This document shows positions 10,247 to 20,699 of a stretch of 64,000 bases of DNA, piece after piece. This DNA is from Paraphaeosphaeria minitans (lineage: Eukaryota; Ascomycota; Dothideomycetes; Pleosporales; Didymosphaeriaceae). The translations under genes and the position numbers were made by a program. How positions within the stretch are numbered: position 1 is the first letter of the stretch; every line of letters starts with the position of its first letter. Below the pieces are notes generated by a model that saw only the letters and a list, made by a program, of their open reading frames with translations, had not been told where the DNA came from and did not search any database. The DNA lies in the NCBI GenBank assembly GCA_015832175.1, contig WJXW01000004.1, positions 3,534,001 through 3,598,000 of the forward strand. The letters run 5' to 3'.

Positions 10247-11080
10247 ATGTCGAACTCAACCGAGGCGATGAAGCCGTTATCGGACTTCCACACAATCGGC
10301 GAACATGTCTACCTGGTAACATTTGAAGCGTACACACCAAAAGAGCCTCTGATAATTTTCTTCTCCTGGATGGGTGCAGCACCAAAACATATCGCCAAAT
10401 ACACCGTCGCGTATCGCAAGCTGTTTCCCACTGCACGATTAGTCCTGGTGCGCAACGAGCTCGCAGATTTCTTTCGTAACGAAGCGACCTACTCCAGACT
10501 CTTGACCCCGGCAATCAATGTGGTCAAGGAGCATGTTGATGCAGGCGGCCAAGTTCTTGTGCACAGCTTCTCCAACGGCGGCGGGAACCAGTTGGTCGAG
10601 TTCGCCAAAGCTTGGACGAAGCGTGAGGGCTCACCTCTGCCTACACGCGCGCAGATGATTGACTCAGCCCCCGGAAATGGAGATTGGCGTAGAAGTCACA
10701 AGGCTATGTCGACCTCGCTGCCGCGCTTCTGGCTGTGGGCGCTGCTTGGGTCTGCAACGATCCATCTCTTCCTGGCCATGCTATTTGTGATTGCCAAGTT
10801 GGGGAGGAGAGAGCCCATCATGAATATTATGCGCCGGCAGTTGAATGACCCTGCTCTCTTCAACAAGCAGGCGCCAAGGGTGTACTTGTATAGCAAGGCC
10901 GACGAGATGGTGGGGCACGACGAGGTGGAGGAGCATGCAGACCAGGCCGAAGCACAAGGCTGGAAGGTGACCAGGATCCGGTTTGAGAAGAGCCCGCACG
11001 CAGGGCATATCCGAGAGGATGAGGGGCGGTACTGGGGCGCTGTGCAGAAAGCGTGGGATGAGGGCGCACGGATGGAGTAG
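10247..11080 (+). CDS. TMEM53 / DUF829-family alpha/beta hydrolase
   Basis: An intronless frame of 277 aa. The start is the ATG beginning MSNSTEAM. The frame is open 51 codons further up, but only from a TTG. The protein has the TMEM53/PaxU (DUF829) layout: an LIIFFSWMGA strand-turn near the N-terminus, a nucleophile-elbow-like HSFSNGGG, an acidic position in YSKADEMV and a C-terminal His in SPHAGH. Together these would make a Ser-Asp-His triad. A hydrophobic segment in the middle (WALLGSATIHLFLAMLF) may anchor it to a membrane. The substrate is unknown. In some fungi a relative, PaxU, sits in indole-diterpene clusters, but no such cluster is visible here. The stop codon is 1 nt from that of the convergent Mpv17-like gene. 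Confidence 0.8.
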   Translation: MSNSTEAMKPLSDFHTIGEHVYLVTFEAYTPKEPLIIFFSWMGAAPKHIAKYTVAYRKLFPTARLVLVRNELADFFRNEATYSRLLTPAINVVKEHVDAGGQVLVHSFSNGGGNQLVEFAKAWTKREGSPLPTRAQMIDSAPGNGDWRRSHKAMSTSLPRFWLWALLGSATIHLFLAMLFVIAKLGRREPIMNIMRRQLNDPALFNKQAPRVYLYSKADEMVGHDEVEEHADQAEAQGWKVTRIRFEKSPHAGHIREDEGRYWGAVQKAWDEGARME

Positions 11081-11081
11081 C

Positions 11082-11705
11082 TCATGTCGAAAGTCGCGAG
11101 GCAACCAGTGTCATGTAGATGCTCCAGAGCAGGCCGAAGAAGCTAAGAAAGACGATTCGGTGCTCGACGGGCACGTAGGCGAAGCTGAACATATTTGCAA
11201 GTGGCCAGATCTTGTACGAGTTCCATATTATGGTCAGCTCTTCCTCGCGGATGTCGTTAGCAATTTGCGCTGCGTTCTTGCCCTGCATGAGCCCAAGCAG
11301 CACCAGAAACATAGTTGTGTTGAGCAACGCGCCGCCAGTTATAGAATCGGCGATGGTCTTCTTGATGACGTTGCCCCAGCTGCGCACGTAGACTTCCTCG
11401 TCCATCGCCCGCTTGTTCTCATCGTCGTCCCTGGTGAAGGCGCCCTTCTCCGCATCGTCGCTCGTCGGAGCACGCGATCGTTTCACCAACTTCTCGGCAG
11501 GGAACATGTATTCCAGCCATTTCTGCCAGTAATAATTGATGGGCGTAGTTATCAAGCCCATTGCGGTGAGCTGCCAGAAGAGCGTGTAGTCGAACACGAA
11601 CGGCACATCCTCGATGTATGCCTTCAGTCGCTGCGCGATGATGTTGGACGCACAGCCGATTGTGAGCGACATCACACAGGCTGAGACCATGGGCGGGAGC
11701 GGCAT
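11082..11705 (-). CDS. Mpv17/PMP22-family membrane protein
   Basis: An intronless 207-aa frame from an ATG. It has the Mpv17/PMP22 pattern: an N-terminal helix ending in a small-residue motif, PINYYWQKWLEYMFP in the first half, and the closing signature W-P-x-x-N...YVPVEHRIVFLSFFGLLWS. Around four hydrophobic segments are separated by a charged central insert of about 30 residues (SDDAEKGAFTRDDDENKR). Family members are channel-like proteins of peroxisomal or inner mitochondrial membranes. Location cannot be decided from the sequence. The promoter side carries a 14-bp tandem array about 105-240 bp from the start. Confidence 0.85.
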   Translation of the reverse strand: MPLPPMVSACVMSLTIGCASNIIAQRLKAYIEDVPFVFDYTLFWQLTAMGLITTPINYYWQKWLEYMFPAEKLVKRSRAPTSDDAEKGAFTRDDDENKRAMDEEVYVRSWGNVIKKTIADSITGGALLNTTMFLVLLGLMQGKNAAQIANDIREEELTIIWNSYKIWPLANMFSFAYVPVEHRIVFLSFFGLLWSIYMTLVASRLST

Positions 11706-11810
11706 TGTTAGGACGGCGCACGACGGGACGGAGGACGGAGGACGGAGGAGGTGAGAGCAGCTGATGTATTTTAGCAGAAGCGAGCGATGCGCGGGTCAAG
11801 TGAAACTGAA

Positions 11811-11946
11811 AGTTGCAGAGTGAGAGTTGCAGAGTGAGAGTTGCAGAGTGAGAGTTGCAGAGTGAGAGTTGCAGAGTGAGAGTTGCAGAGTGAGAGTTGC
11901 AGAGTGAGAGTTGCAGAGTGAGAGTTGCAGAGTGAGAGTTGCAGAG
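11811..11946. repeat. perfect 14-bp tandem array (AGTTGCAGAGTGAG), 9.7 copies
   Basis: Nine complete identical units starting at 11811, 11825, 11839 and every 14 bp onward, plus a final 10 bp, with no mismatches. The unit length is not a multiple of three. The array is in the upstream region of the Mpv17-like gene. Perfect identity implies recent expansion by slippage or recombination, and escape from RIP, which normally ignores such short duplications. Confidence 0.95.
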
Positions 11947-12484
11947 CGCGTCGAATAACGTGTGTTCAGATGTCCTAACCTCACTTTAGCCGTCGGTAGC
12001 TGACAAGTACACTCGCCTATTAAGGATTTTATACTGTATGTACTTTGTAAATGCCACTACTGTAGGTCTAGCTTCATCTTATCTAAATTCACTGCAAGAG
12101 CGTCTATTATTAAGAAGTCATTTTTAATAAATACATTAGTCAAGCTATATTTTTGTTAAGTTTTAAAACTAAGAATTTGAACGAATAAATTTAACTAGGT
12201 TTTATTTTCAAAGATTAAGAAGGTAAAAAGAAGCAGTTCTAGGCTAAAGTAACCAAGAGGTGAAATTACACGGAACAATTGTGTTGCGGAGCGGAGATCC
12301 GAGCGCCCCTTCACATCATTTTAACGCGGGCGCATTGCCTGCGCATTGCAAATGAATCACATGCTCTTTGACCTACCACATGCAAATCCACAAAGATGTC
12401 AGCTACCTGCCCAGTTACATTGATTCATCTTTCGGGGCTTTGTAATGGTCATTCAACATAGTTCCACCTTCTACGGTACAGAAT
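11947..12484. other. intergenic with small AT-rich island
   Basis: About 12,005-12,250 is strikingly AT-rich (runs such as TTTTTAATAAATA and AAGTTTTAAAACTAAG) compared with its flanks, resembling the RIP-mutated transposon DNA of this window. No terminal repeats or coding remnant could be recognised, so it may be a decayed element fragment or just an AT island. Confidence 0.5.
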
Positions 12485-14687
12485 CTACAACTTCCTCTTC
12501 CTGTATCCGGTCGACTTTCCAGCTTTGCCAGTATCCAGCACCGCCACACTCAACTCCGGCAGCACAAACTCAAAGGCACCGCTTGCACCCGCACTCACTT
12601 CTTTGGTGTCTGTGTTTACAATGTTGACGCCGGTGTACGGGTCATTGTACGAATAGTCACCCAGAGGAGTGTTCCTCGCGTTGCTTGTGAGCACAGTAAG
12701 ACTTGCCTTCGTGCCTGGCGATACGCCCTGGAAATGGACCGAGACCGGCACAGTGCTGCTGTTGGTGGTATTGTAAACAGCTCCCTTCCATACCAGAGCG
12801 CCGTTCCTGGCATCGTCTCGGCCGGCCATCCAGTAGAGCGGGCCGTAGGTGGAGTTGCTTGTCGTTGGCAGCGTGTGGCTGATGGGGCTGTGGGCGAACA
12901 AGCTCCAGCAGTACCAGGTAACAGCTCTAGTTGTCATCTTCGGGTCGGCTGCGTACTGGATCAGAGTGATGGCCCATTGGAACCTGTTCTCGTTCTTCAT
13001 GACGGGCGCGTAGAATGTGCCGGAAATACGGTCAGAGTTGCGCTCGTAGCCGAGGAGACTGATGGCCTCTCCGACGGCTCCTTGCCACTATTGCGCGTGA
13101 GTTCGTTCGAAGAGATGGATCGCACCGAGAAGATACATACCCAAGGGTAGATGTACAGAGGACCATCCCAACGAGGATCTTGGCCACCGTTCACGTGTGT
13201 TGCCGCGACCTCACCAACAATATGGCCAATGTCGTTGTTGAAGCGGTTAAACTCTTCCACAAGCTCGTCCGGTCGGCGGTACGGGTGGTAGTCGCCAATA
13301 GCGTCAGGCGTCTTCGAGAACTCGAGGGCCTCATCCGGCTCACCTGGGTCGCTCGTGGCGGCTGAGGCGATGACCTGGATGTTAGGGTATGCTCCTTTGA
13401 TAGCATCATGGAACATCTGGAATCTGTATTCCCGGTACGACTCCCATCCGCCAGGGTATCCAGCGAGCCAGTCCTCGTTGCCAACCTCGACGTAGTTTAG
13501 CTCGAAGGGCTCGGGGTGGCCTAGCGCTGCCCGCTTTGCACCCCAAGTGGAATCAGCAGGTCCAGCAACGAATTCGATCTCATTGAGTGCATCGTCAATA
13601 AAAGGCTGGAGCGCGTCCTTGGGTGTTACATCGCCATTGAGGGCAAGACCACCCCAGACTGCGAGGACTTCACGGGGTTAGAAGGGATTTCCTCTACTTA
13701 GCATACCAGGGGTACTTACCGATCTGCAGATCCATGTCTTCAGCCCACTCGAGGTACTCCATGATACCCAGTCCGTGAGTTTGCTGGTATCCCCAAACAC
13801 CTGGAAATCCAGGCCTGTCTTTCAACGGGCCAAGTGTATCCTTCCAGTCCCAATGGGTGTTGTTGGTTAAACCTTCAAGCATGTTGCCGCCTGGAAATCT
13901 CAAGAAGGTCGGGTTCATCCCAGCGAGTGCTTCGGCAAGATCCACGCGTAGACCATTCTTCCTATTCTTGTACGTCGGCGGGAACAAGCTGATGAGATTG
14001 AAGTCCAAGTAAGCATTCTCGGTACCTGCTGCATCAAACGTGACTGCGAACGTGTTATTGGAGTCGGGCGCATCCATCTCCGGGACGAGCTCGAAGTCGT
14101 GCTCGATCCACTCGCCATCGACGGCCTTTGATTCGATCTCGACAGAGGCGAAGACGTCATCGGTGAGATTGGACTGGAGAGAGGCAGTGAAAGAGCCTTC
14201 GTAGGCACCCTTGACCCAGAAGGATCCAGTGTACTTTTGCTGGCTAACTCCGATACCCCAGTACCCTTCGTTCTTGAAGCCGATCTTACCAGTGCTGTAT
14301 CCGCTGCCGCCTGACACTCGCATCGAAGCAGGAAGAGCTTTGGAAAGCGGATCTGACAGGTTCTGGATACTGAACCTTGCCCCGTTGATAGGAAAGAAGT
14401 GCGCTGTAGAAACGGGGTAGTTGTTGGAAAATTGAAAGGCGCGGTTCTGAATCAACTCGGCGTAGATGCCACCATCGCCCGAGTTGTTGATATCCTTTTG
14501 ATTTGTCTTAATAACCCGCAACATATTCCATGAGCCCATGGAAACCCACCTCGTGGAGGAACCCGTACCCAAACGGATGACCAAATTTGCCCGTCTCATT
14601 GCCGCCCGACGACTTAACAACGATATCAACTGCCAATGCCTGAGCAGCGCAAGCCGCGATCGCAAGCCCGTGTCCAAAAACAACCAT
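12485..14687 (-). CDS. secreted alpha-L-arabinofuranosidase, GH51
   Basis: Four exons (14550-14687, 13720-14494, 13141-13658, 12485-13087) with introns of 55, 61 and 53 bp give 677 aa. The signal peptide is MVVFGHGLAIAACAAQALA. GYGFLHEDINNSGDGGIYAE spans the first junction and is the typical GH51 opening. The catalytic barrel contains LRFPGGNMLEG, then VEVGNEDW with the predicted acid/base Glu (about E366) and HIVGEVAATH with the predicted nucleophile Glu (about E454). A C-terminal beta domain follows. These retaining enzymes release arabinose from arabinan and arabinoxylan side chains. The first intron has a GTGGGT donor and an AAAAG acceptor, weaker than usual, but the protein is continuous only when it is removed. 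Many Asn-X-Ser/Thr sites are consistent with secretion. Confidence 0.92.
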
Positions 14688-17600
14688 ATTCACGCGAGAG
14701 ATCAATTGACTGATCAATGGCTCCCGACATGTCAATTAGCACAGGCAGACTTTATGTACCTACACACACCTGCAAACACTACGTGCAGTTCATTTAACCG
14801 CCTCCTTGGCAGTGTGCGATCTTGCATCTGCTCCTCCCGACCTCAACGTTTAGTTGCGTAAAATAGAGCTTCGCCGGTCCTAGGAGATCATCTCTTTACC
14901 GTTCCTAATCAGTGGCGGAAAGGTATTCGCACCAATTGGAGGGCGTGGTGGGGTGCTCGTAGTGGCAAGGCTAACCCGCTTCCCCAACCTCGGCTCGCTC
15001 CCCATACCTACCTAGCGCCGGTTTCTTTTCCCCCGGAGCTCGGGCGAGCTTCGCGCATGTGTAGACGTGCGTCAAGCGTGAGGAGAAGGATGTGAGAGGA
15101 GGAGCGGTTGTTGTGGGTAGGCAAGCCGGGTAAATCAGCTGGCCGGAGGGAGAATGGTGCCGTACCTGACAGATCTGCCGCGGATGCAAGGATGGCGCCG
15201 CGTCATGGAAGGCATGAGAGAAGACATTGTTCCCAAGAGAAGGTTCTTAGTGAATGGGTAGGTGGAATGTTTTAACACAGAGAAGAGATGGTAGGGTTTA
15301 GTGTTGCGTTGTAAAGGTTTCTCCGGCTCACAACATAGCTCGATATGGTCCAAGATCTGCTCCAGAATCAGCCTGGCTTTCACAGCTTTGCTATATGCAA
15401 CTGTCTAGCATCGTCTTCTTGATCTCCGTTCCGAGTTGAGCATCTCAAATCGAAGCCGTTTGTTGCCGTCGTCCACTGAACATACCTGCAAGAGCATTTG
15501 GACGAAGAGCATGGACACATATGGCGATACTTGCTTGGCTGTGTCCACTCCAGTACAACTGTTCAGAAGAATATAAAGAAACAGGAATTCAGCACAAAGC
15601 CGGGGCCCTGCATATAGAAGGCGAGATTTTAAAATGGTCGGGGTTGCGTTAGTCTTGGGATGGCACTCTGAATGGTCGTTAGGGAGGCCACACACAGATG
15701 CACGTAAGTTGCAAGGGTTCTCGTCCACGGTTCTAGTTTGATCAGTTATTAATCGCAGTGTGACAGCCTACAGCCACGTGTGGTCAAGGGGCAATCAAGT
15801 CGATGACCATAAAGATAGATACTAATCACGTTTTTGAGACGCTCAAACAAATGCGAAAAAATTCAAGCCCGTCGATCACACCTTCGACTAAAGTTGTGAT
15901 TAAATACACTCCATCACAACGGCCGACAACCAAAATTGAACTTCCTAGGCTACCATATTTTGGAATAGCCTATCGGTCTATATTTTTACAACTGCGTTAC
16001 CCAGGAATTTCCTATATGATTAGCTATTTAAGAGTCCAGTTATTTGTGGTAGCCACTTGGATGATGCACTAATCAATCGTGCCTACAACTTGAAGGTCAA
16101 TGCGAGTCCCACGAATCCCAAAGCAAAGTCGTCGGGACAGTGCTGGCACGCCGATGGTGTATCCGGTACAGGTGTTGATCGAAGTGTCTACGCCCGTAAG
16201 TGATGGTTTGTAGGGCCCTTTATACTCAGTGTCCAGGTATCCAATATGAACAGTAGGTATACTAAGGGTAGATCGTGTTGCTGCAGCATATTGTTCAGCA
16301 TAGTTGCAAGCAGCCACAGTGCCGCAATGGAGACTGTACAGGTACCTACCTCATTGCTGGCCGACATCCCAAGCTAGAAGGGTGATTGGGTGTGCCCCTG
16401 CACAGCGATTCGCCGACTAGGCCAAGCTGGGGAGTAAACATTAATCGCGTACGTAGCCACCCAGCCTAGACCCAAGGCTGTAGGTCCACACCGTATCACG
16501 TGCACAGACATAGCGAGCGGGCTGCGTTTTTATGCTTGATACTTTCAAAGGAGTAGACTCGTAGCGGTCTCTCATGACAACAAAAAGACCGGATCTTAGC
16601 CAGTACATGCAGTGTTGAAAAACTGTCATTGGGCCCAGTGTAGCTTGAGCGATTATACGTTTCTGTGTTGCCTAGCGGATATTTCATTGCCGGTGTTCAT
16701 GTTGTCGTGAGAAGCGGTGTCAGTGAGGAAGCTAATGATATAAGGACCCACGCCTTTTCAGTTCGGCATGTCTGTACGGCATCTAAGCTCATGCGATGTC
16801 AGTGCTTTTCGGCCTCACCGATGGCAAAGTGGCGGTCGCGGCACCAATACCGCTGAAATGAACGGCGCTGCCTCTTTCAACTTGCCGTGTGCCGTGACAG
16901 ATGCGCAAAAAGTCGAACGCTCTGTCATGTAGTGTCGATAGAAAGGGAGATGAGTAGCTCTCACGCTTGTCATTTCCCTCTAAACGTAATTGTTGGCGCG
17001 GAACAACCACCGTACGGCTAGCTTCATCTAGTACCTAACCCGCCCACTTGCATCCTTCCGCGCACGTCAAACTTATTTCCCCAGCTCGGAACGCATCCGA
17101 CAACAAAAGGCACGGCGCTCAGCCCCTAGCTGCCGAGGATTCTCTCCAGCTGCTACTTGCGGTGTCTCTATCCACAGAGTAAGCGGATATATCATGATCG
17201 TTACCCTGTCAGCACTGGCGAAGGCTCAAGGGAAGTTCAGTGCAGCCGCGTTGCAAACTAACCAGCGTTTTTTGCAATCCTTCCGACTGTGGGCTGCCTG
17301 AGCGATCCTGGTGATAACTTAGACGAGCCCTGCATTAGGAAGCTGGGCGCTGGCGCAGGAGTCGGGCAGCGCCCAACTTGTTTGATTCGTAGGGAGGTGA
17401 AGGCACGGATCTGATAGATATTGAAAAGTCTTCCTTAGCAGGAACGTCTGCTTGAAATACGTCAAATGTAACCCTACCGAGCCCCGTCACACAATCACGA
17501 TGGCTATCATATCGCGCGACCAATTGGAGCAGTTGTGCTGTACTTGTGCGACCCGCCTCACACTCCGTTCTACACTGACTCGGCCCCATAGTTGATCTGA

Positions 17601-17711
17601 ACGATCTGATTTGCTGGATAGAAATATTCCAGATGTCCTGTTAATAGTACGCGCCATAATTCGATGCGAAATATGAAGATTGTCTCCTTAACACAAGTCC
17701 AGATACCTTTC
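14688..17711. other. 3-kb gene-poor stretch
   Basis: I recognise no gene here. Frames stay below 110 codons and show no domain. A region around 15,800-16,050 is AT-leaning and holds a 7-bp inverted repeat (GTTGTGA...TCACAAC, about 15,892-15,919) of a kind seen in small palindromic elements, but no target duplication was found. It may be decayed repeat DNA. Confidence 0.45.
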
Positions 17712-18847
17712 CTACGGTTCCGCGACACGATACATTACCTTCACACCGCTGATCTTGCCACCCTTCAAGTCCTCAAATCCGCTCGTTATCGCTTCGAAAC
17801 CGCCCTCTCTCACTTTCGCACGATGCGGTTTGACTTTTTTCTGGGCGAGTAAATCGCTTGTAAGAGGCATCCACTTCTTCGCAAATTCATAATCATCAAG
17901 GCGCGCCGCGAACTCGGCATCTCGAATGCGGAACGCTTCGCCAGCCGCTGTGTATCCAAGGGACATGAAAAAACGACATCGTTCGGCCGATCTGCAAACT
18001 TGCCATTGCGCTCCATAAAGTGCGAAATATCTTTGAGAAGAATGTTGCCGTAGTACAGCTTCTGGCCTTCGGGTTCCTTTGAGGCGAGCGCTTTCGCAGA
18101 AGCTTCCGGACTACCGTATTCACCGATGGTGTCAAATGCGTGGTACAATTCATCATTGGTGTGCGCTCGAATGTCTTCGCCCACAGTAGGTGAGCGCAAA
18201 TCGAAAAATGCGTCTGCGCCCAACGACTTGACGTACTCGAAGTTCGATATTCCTGCTGTGATCAGAACCTCATAACCGGACCTTGGTAATGCAGTTAGTA
18301 GGAATCTGGCAGGACACGTATAGGACAGACTCACAGCTTCACAAACTGGATGGCAAGTGCCCCACATTGCCGAACTCCCCCCATAGATCAGAATCGGCAT
18401 CTTCGCCTTCAACGGGCTATTGGGCCATGACATCGGCATCTCCTGACACATGCCCTGTCCAACCGTTGAGACACCAACGCCGAGGGTCGCACCATCTCGA
18501 ATTTCATGTAGTCAGGGACATGCGCCGTCAGGGAATTCTTTCGCGTAAACGAGTTCCTCGAACGCCGGGTTGTCGGGCCTGCCTTCGTTGGAGCCATGCA
18601 CTATTCCCCAAACCCGGCCATCTTTCTTGAATCGCGCCACGTCCACACCAACCTCTTGAACTACTCCAGCGAAATCACAGCCTATTGTCGGACGCGTGGA
18701 GATTGCGTACTCGAGATGCTTCTAGTCGGTGGGGTTAAGGGCCACGGCTACAACCTTGACGAGGACTTTATCGGGGCGTGGGTCGTTCGCGAGAACTGCG
18801 TCTGTGACGAACACAGCCTTGCTGTCCTCGATCTTGATGGCTTTCAT
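17712..18847 (-). pseudogene. decayed medium-chain reductase (zinc-binding alcohol dehydrogenase / trans-enoyl reductase-like)
   Basis: The conceptual product starts at MKAIKIEDSKAVFV and is recognisable as a fungal enoyl-reductase-like MDR protein through ALNPTD, TIGCDFAGVVQEVG, ATLGVGVSTVGQG, ILIYGGSSA, YVKSLGADAFFDL and the C-terminal MPLTSDLLAQKKVKPHR. It is broken in several ways. The Trp codon after NPTD is TAG (18722-18724). The frame shifts around VPDYMKFE, where a G appears lost, and again near SSAMWG. Near 17,966 a T run of six, where seven would keep the frame, separates DVVF from SLGYTAAGEAF. A remnant intron lies near 18,285-18,335. With several independent lesions this is a pseudogene, not one sequencing error. 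It ends about 500 bp from the RIP-mutated retrotransposon. Confidence 0.85.
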
Positions 18848-18959
18848 GGTGCTTGGAGAAAAGTAGGCCTTGTTTTGGCTGGGTTGGGTCTCTGATTGTG
18901 GATTGTATCGTGCGAACGTCTTGCAGGAGACTACGGCCAAACTCGTTACCCGAAACGGG

Positions 18960-19345
18960 TATATTTTTCATTTTTTTATTTATACCTATTTAGTTCATCC
19001 TTTTGTAAGGCGTAGCACAGTCGAATTTACCTATTACAGTTTATTATATTACTTATTTTAGTACCTATAACTTTCGCAATAAATATTTTCTTTTATTTTA
19101 ATTTTACCTTTATTTAGTTTTAGCATACTCGTGTTTAACCTGTTTATCAATCTATCGTATGGATTACACTCAGGCCATATTGTTAACTCGTTACACTTCG
19201 CAAGATACTATTGTATTAACAAGACCCTTTCCCTTCCCTCAGTTGTCTTGCCCGAGAACCAACCCTAATTCTCTAGGACTAGGTACCCTGCTGAATTTAA
19301 TATGGCCCTAGTCTTTATCCTACATCTCCTACGGTAACGTAAGAT
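18960..19345. other. AT-rich left flank of the retrotransposon
   Basis: This AT-rich stretch precedes the insertion point. It contains an AAGGCGTAGC decamer also found inside the LTRs (TTAAGGCGTAGC), so an older LTR fragment could be present. It could equally be host DNA mutated by RIP spreading from the element. No coding capacity is seen. Confidence 0.4.
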
Positions 19346-19350
19346 TGGAC

Positions 19351-19780
19351 TGTTAAATCCAAGAGGGTAGCTAGTCCTAAAGGGTTAAGGTTAGTTCTTA
19401 GGCAGGAGTACTTACAGAAGGTAGAAGGTTTTATTAATATAATAGTATCTTATAAAGTGTAATAAGTTAATAATTTAGTCTACTAGAATCTAAATAATAG
19501 ATTAATAAATAGATTAAATATAAGTATAGAGAGTCTATCCTCGCGTTCCTATATACTAAGTAAAGTCTACTCTGTAGGGAGCGCTCTATAGAGAGCGCTC
19601 TATATAGAGCGGTTATGTGTGTTATACTCTATATAGAGTAATTAAGCGCTTTGTAGAGAGTAGTTACATAACTTTTTTATTTAAGGCGTAGCTAGTATTA
19701 AGTCTTTACTTAATCCTTACTATGCGCCTACTAGATATAAAACTAGCTTCTTACTATTATATAGATTTTAGATCCTAATA
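19351..19780 (-). repeat. left LTR (3' LTR of the element), heavily RIP-mutated
   Basis: Pairs with 25582-26011 at equal length. In element orientation it begins TATTAGGATC where the right copy has TGTTAGGATC, a G-to-A change in the terminal dinucleotide. It contains palindromic AGCGCT units with CTATAGAG / CTATATAGAG spacers around 19,580-19,660. Confidence 0.95.
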
Positions 19781-19796
19781 TTATCCCCTCTCTTTT
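19781..19796 (-). other. polypurine tract of the retrotransposon
   Basis: In element orientation AAAAGAGAGGGGATAA lies directly against the 3' LTR, the expected plus-strand primer position. It fixes the element's orientation as minus. Confidence 0.8.
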
Positions 19797-19889
19797 ATAG
19801 ATTTGTTCTAAATTATATGTCTAGACCTTAGCTATTGTTACGTAAGCTGTTCTGCTAATCTTACTTACTATAAGTACGTCTATTAGTAT

Positions 19890-20318
19890 TATACCTAGCG
19901 ACTTTACTATTTAAAAACATTAATTATATTATAAGATCTAAGAAGCTAATATTATTATAGAGAGCCCTTATATTAATTATAGTTTTAAAGGTTCTATTTA
20001 CTATATTATACTAGGTTTAGGTTTAAAGTGTTTTAAATATATTTACTTAAGTTATCTATGTGTAAATATAAGCTAGTTGTCGCTAGATAAGACTTATAAG
20101 GAGTATAAGAAGAAGGTTAAAGAGGATAAGAAGGCGTTATCTCTCCTAATAGTGTAGTTGTTATAAAATAAGAAGATACTAGCTTAGGCTAAAGAGCGTG
20201 CTTATAAGAAGACGTTGTGTCTAGCTACAAAAATAACTGCGGATAGTAAGGACGTAAATATAGATACTGTTAATTGTCCTGCTACTGTAGCAACTGTTAG
20301 TTACTCTACAGCAATGTA
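19890..20318 (+). pseudogene. antisense accessory ORF remnant inside the retrotransposon
   Basis: Between the end of pol and the 3' LTR, the strand opposite to gag-pol reads as degenerate protein. It includes LSLDKTYKEYKKKVKEDKKA, then LSLLIV, NKKILA, AKERAYKKTLCLAT and TVNCPATVATVSYS, with in-frame TAG/TAA at places where Trp, Arg or Gln would fit. The Lys/Glu/Leu heptad-like texture suggests a coiled coil. Gag-pol frames are not readable here. The start cannot be placed because of RIP; the readable part ends at TAG 20316-20318. It is probably an extra antisense ORF carried by the element family. Function unknown. Confidence 0.5.
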
Positions 20319-20699
20319 GTTAACGCTTAATATAGTAGACACTATAGCGTTAGTACTGTAATCCTCCTAGGTATATTTATGTTTCTAGTAGAATTCTTTA
20401 ATCCTTTGCTAACAGTTTCCTAGATTGTTTTTTAGTTCCTAGGTGTTTTTGCTATATAGGTAACCTTTCTATTTAATAAGGTACGTGTTGTTATACTAAT
20501 TATATTTTAGAATTCTTTTAACCTTAAATTTATTTTCTTCCTTAGTCTAGTAGTAGAAGGTAGTTTTAACTAGTGTATTAGGGTCTACTAGTTCTAGTAG
20601 TGATACATAGAATACTAGGTGTATCTTTATATCTGGCAGTAGTTCTAACTTATAGTTTACTAGTAATATTTGCTTAGAAATGTAAAATAGTCTAACTTT

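Noticed and set aside
11811..11946. CRISPR-like or coding repeat interpretation of the 14-bp array
   Set aside because: Units are contiguous without spacers in a eukaryotic genome, and the 14-bp period is not a coding multiple.
17335..17589. 84-codon minus-strand ATG frame with several cysteines
   Set aside because: The Cys spacing fits no zinc-cluster or effector pattern, and there is no signal peptide.
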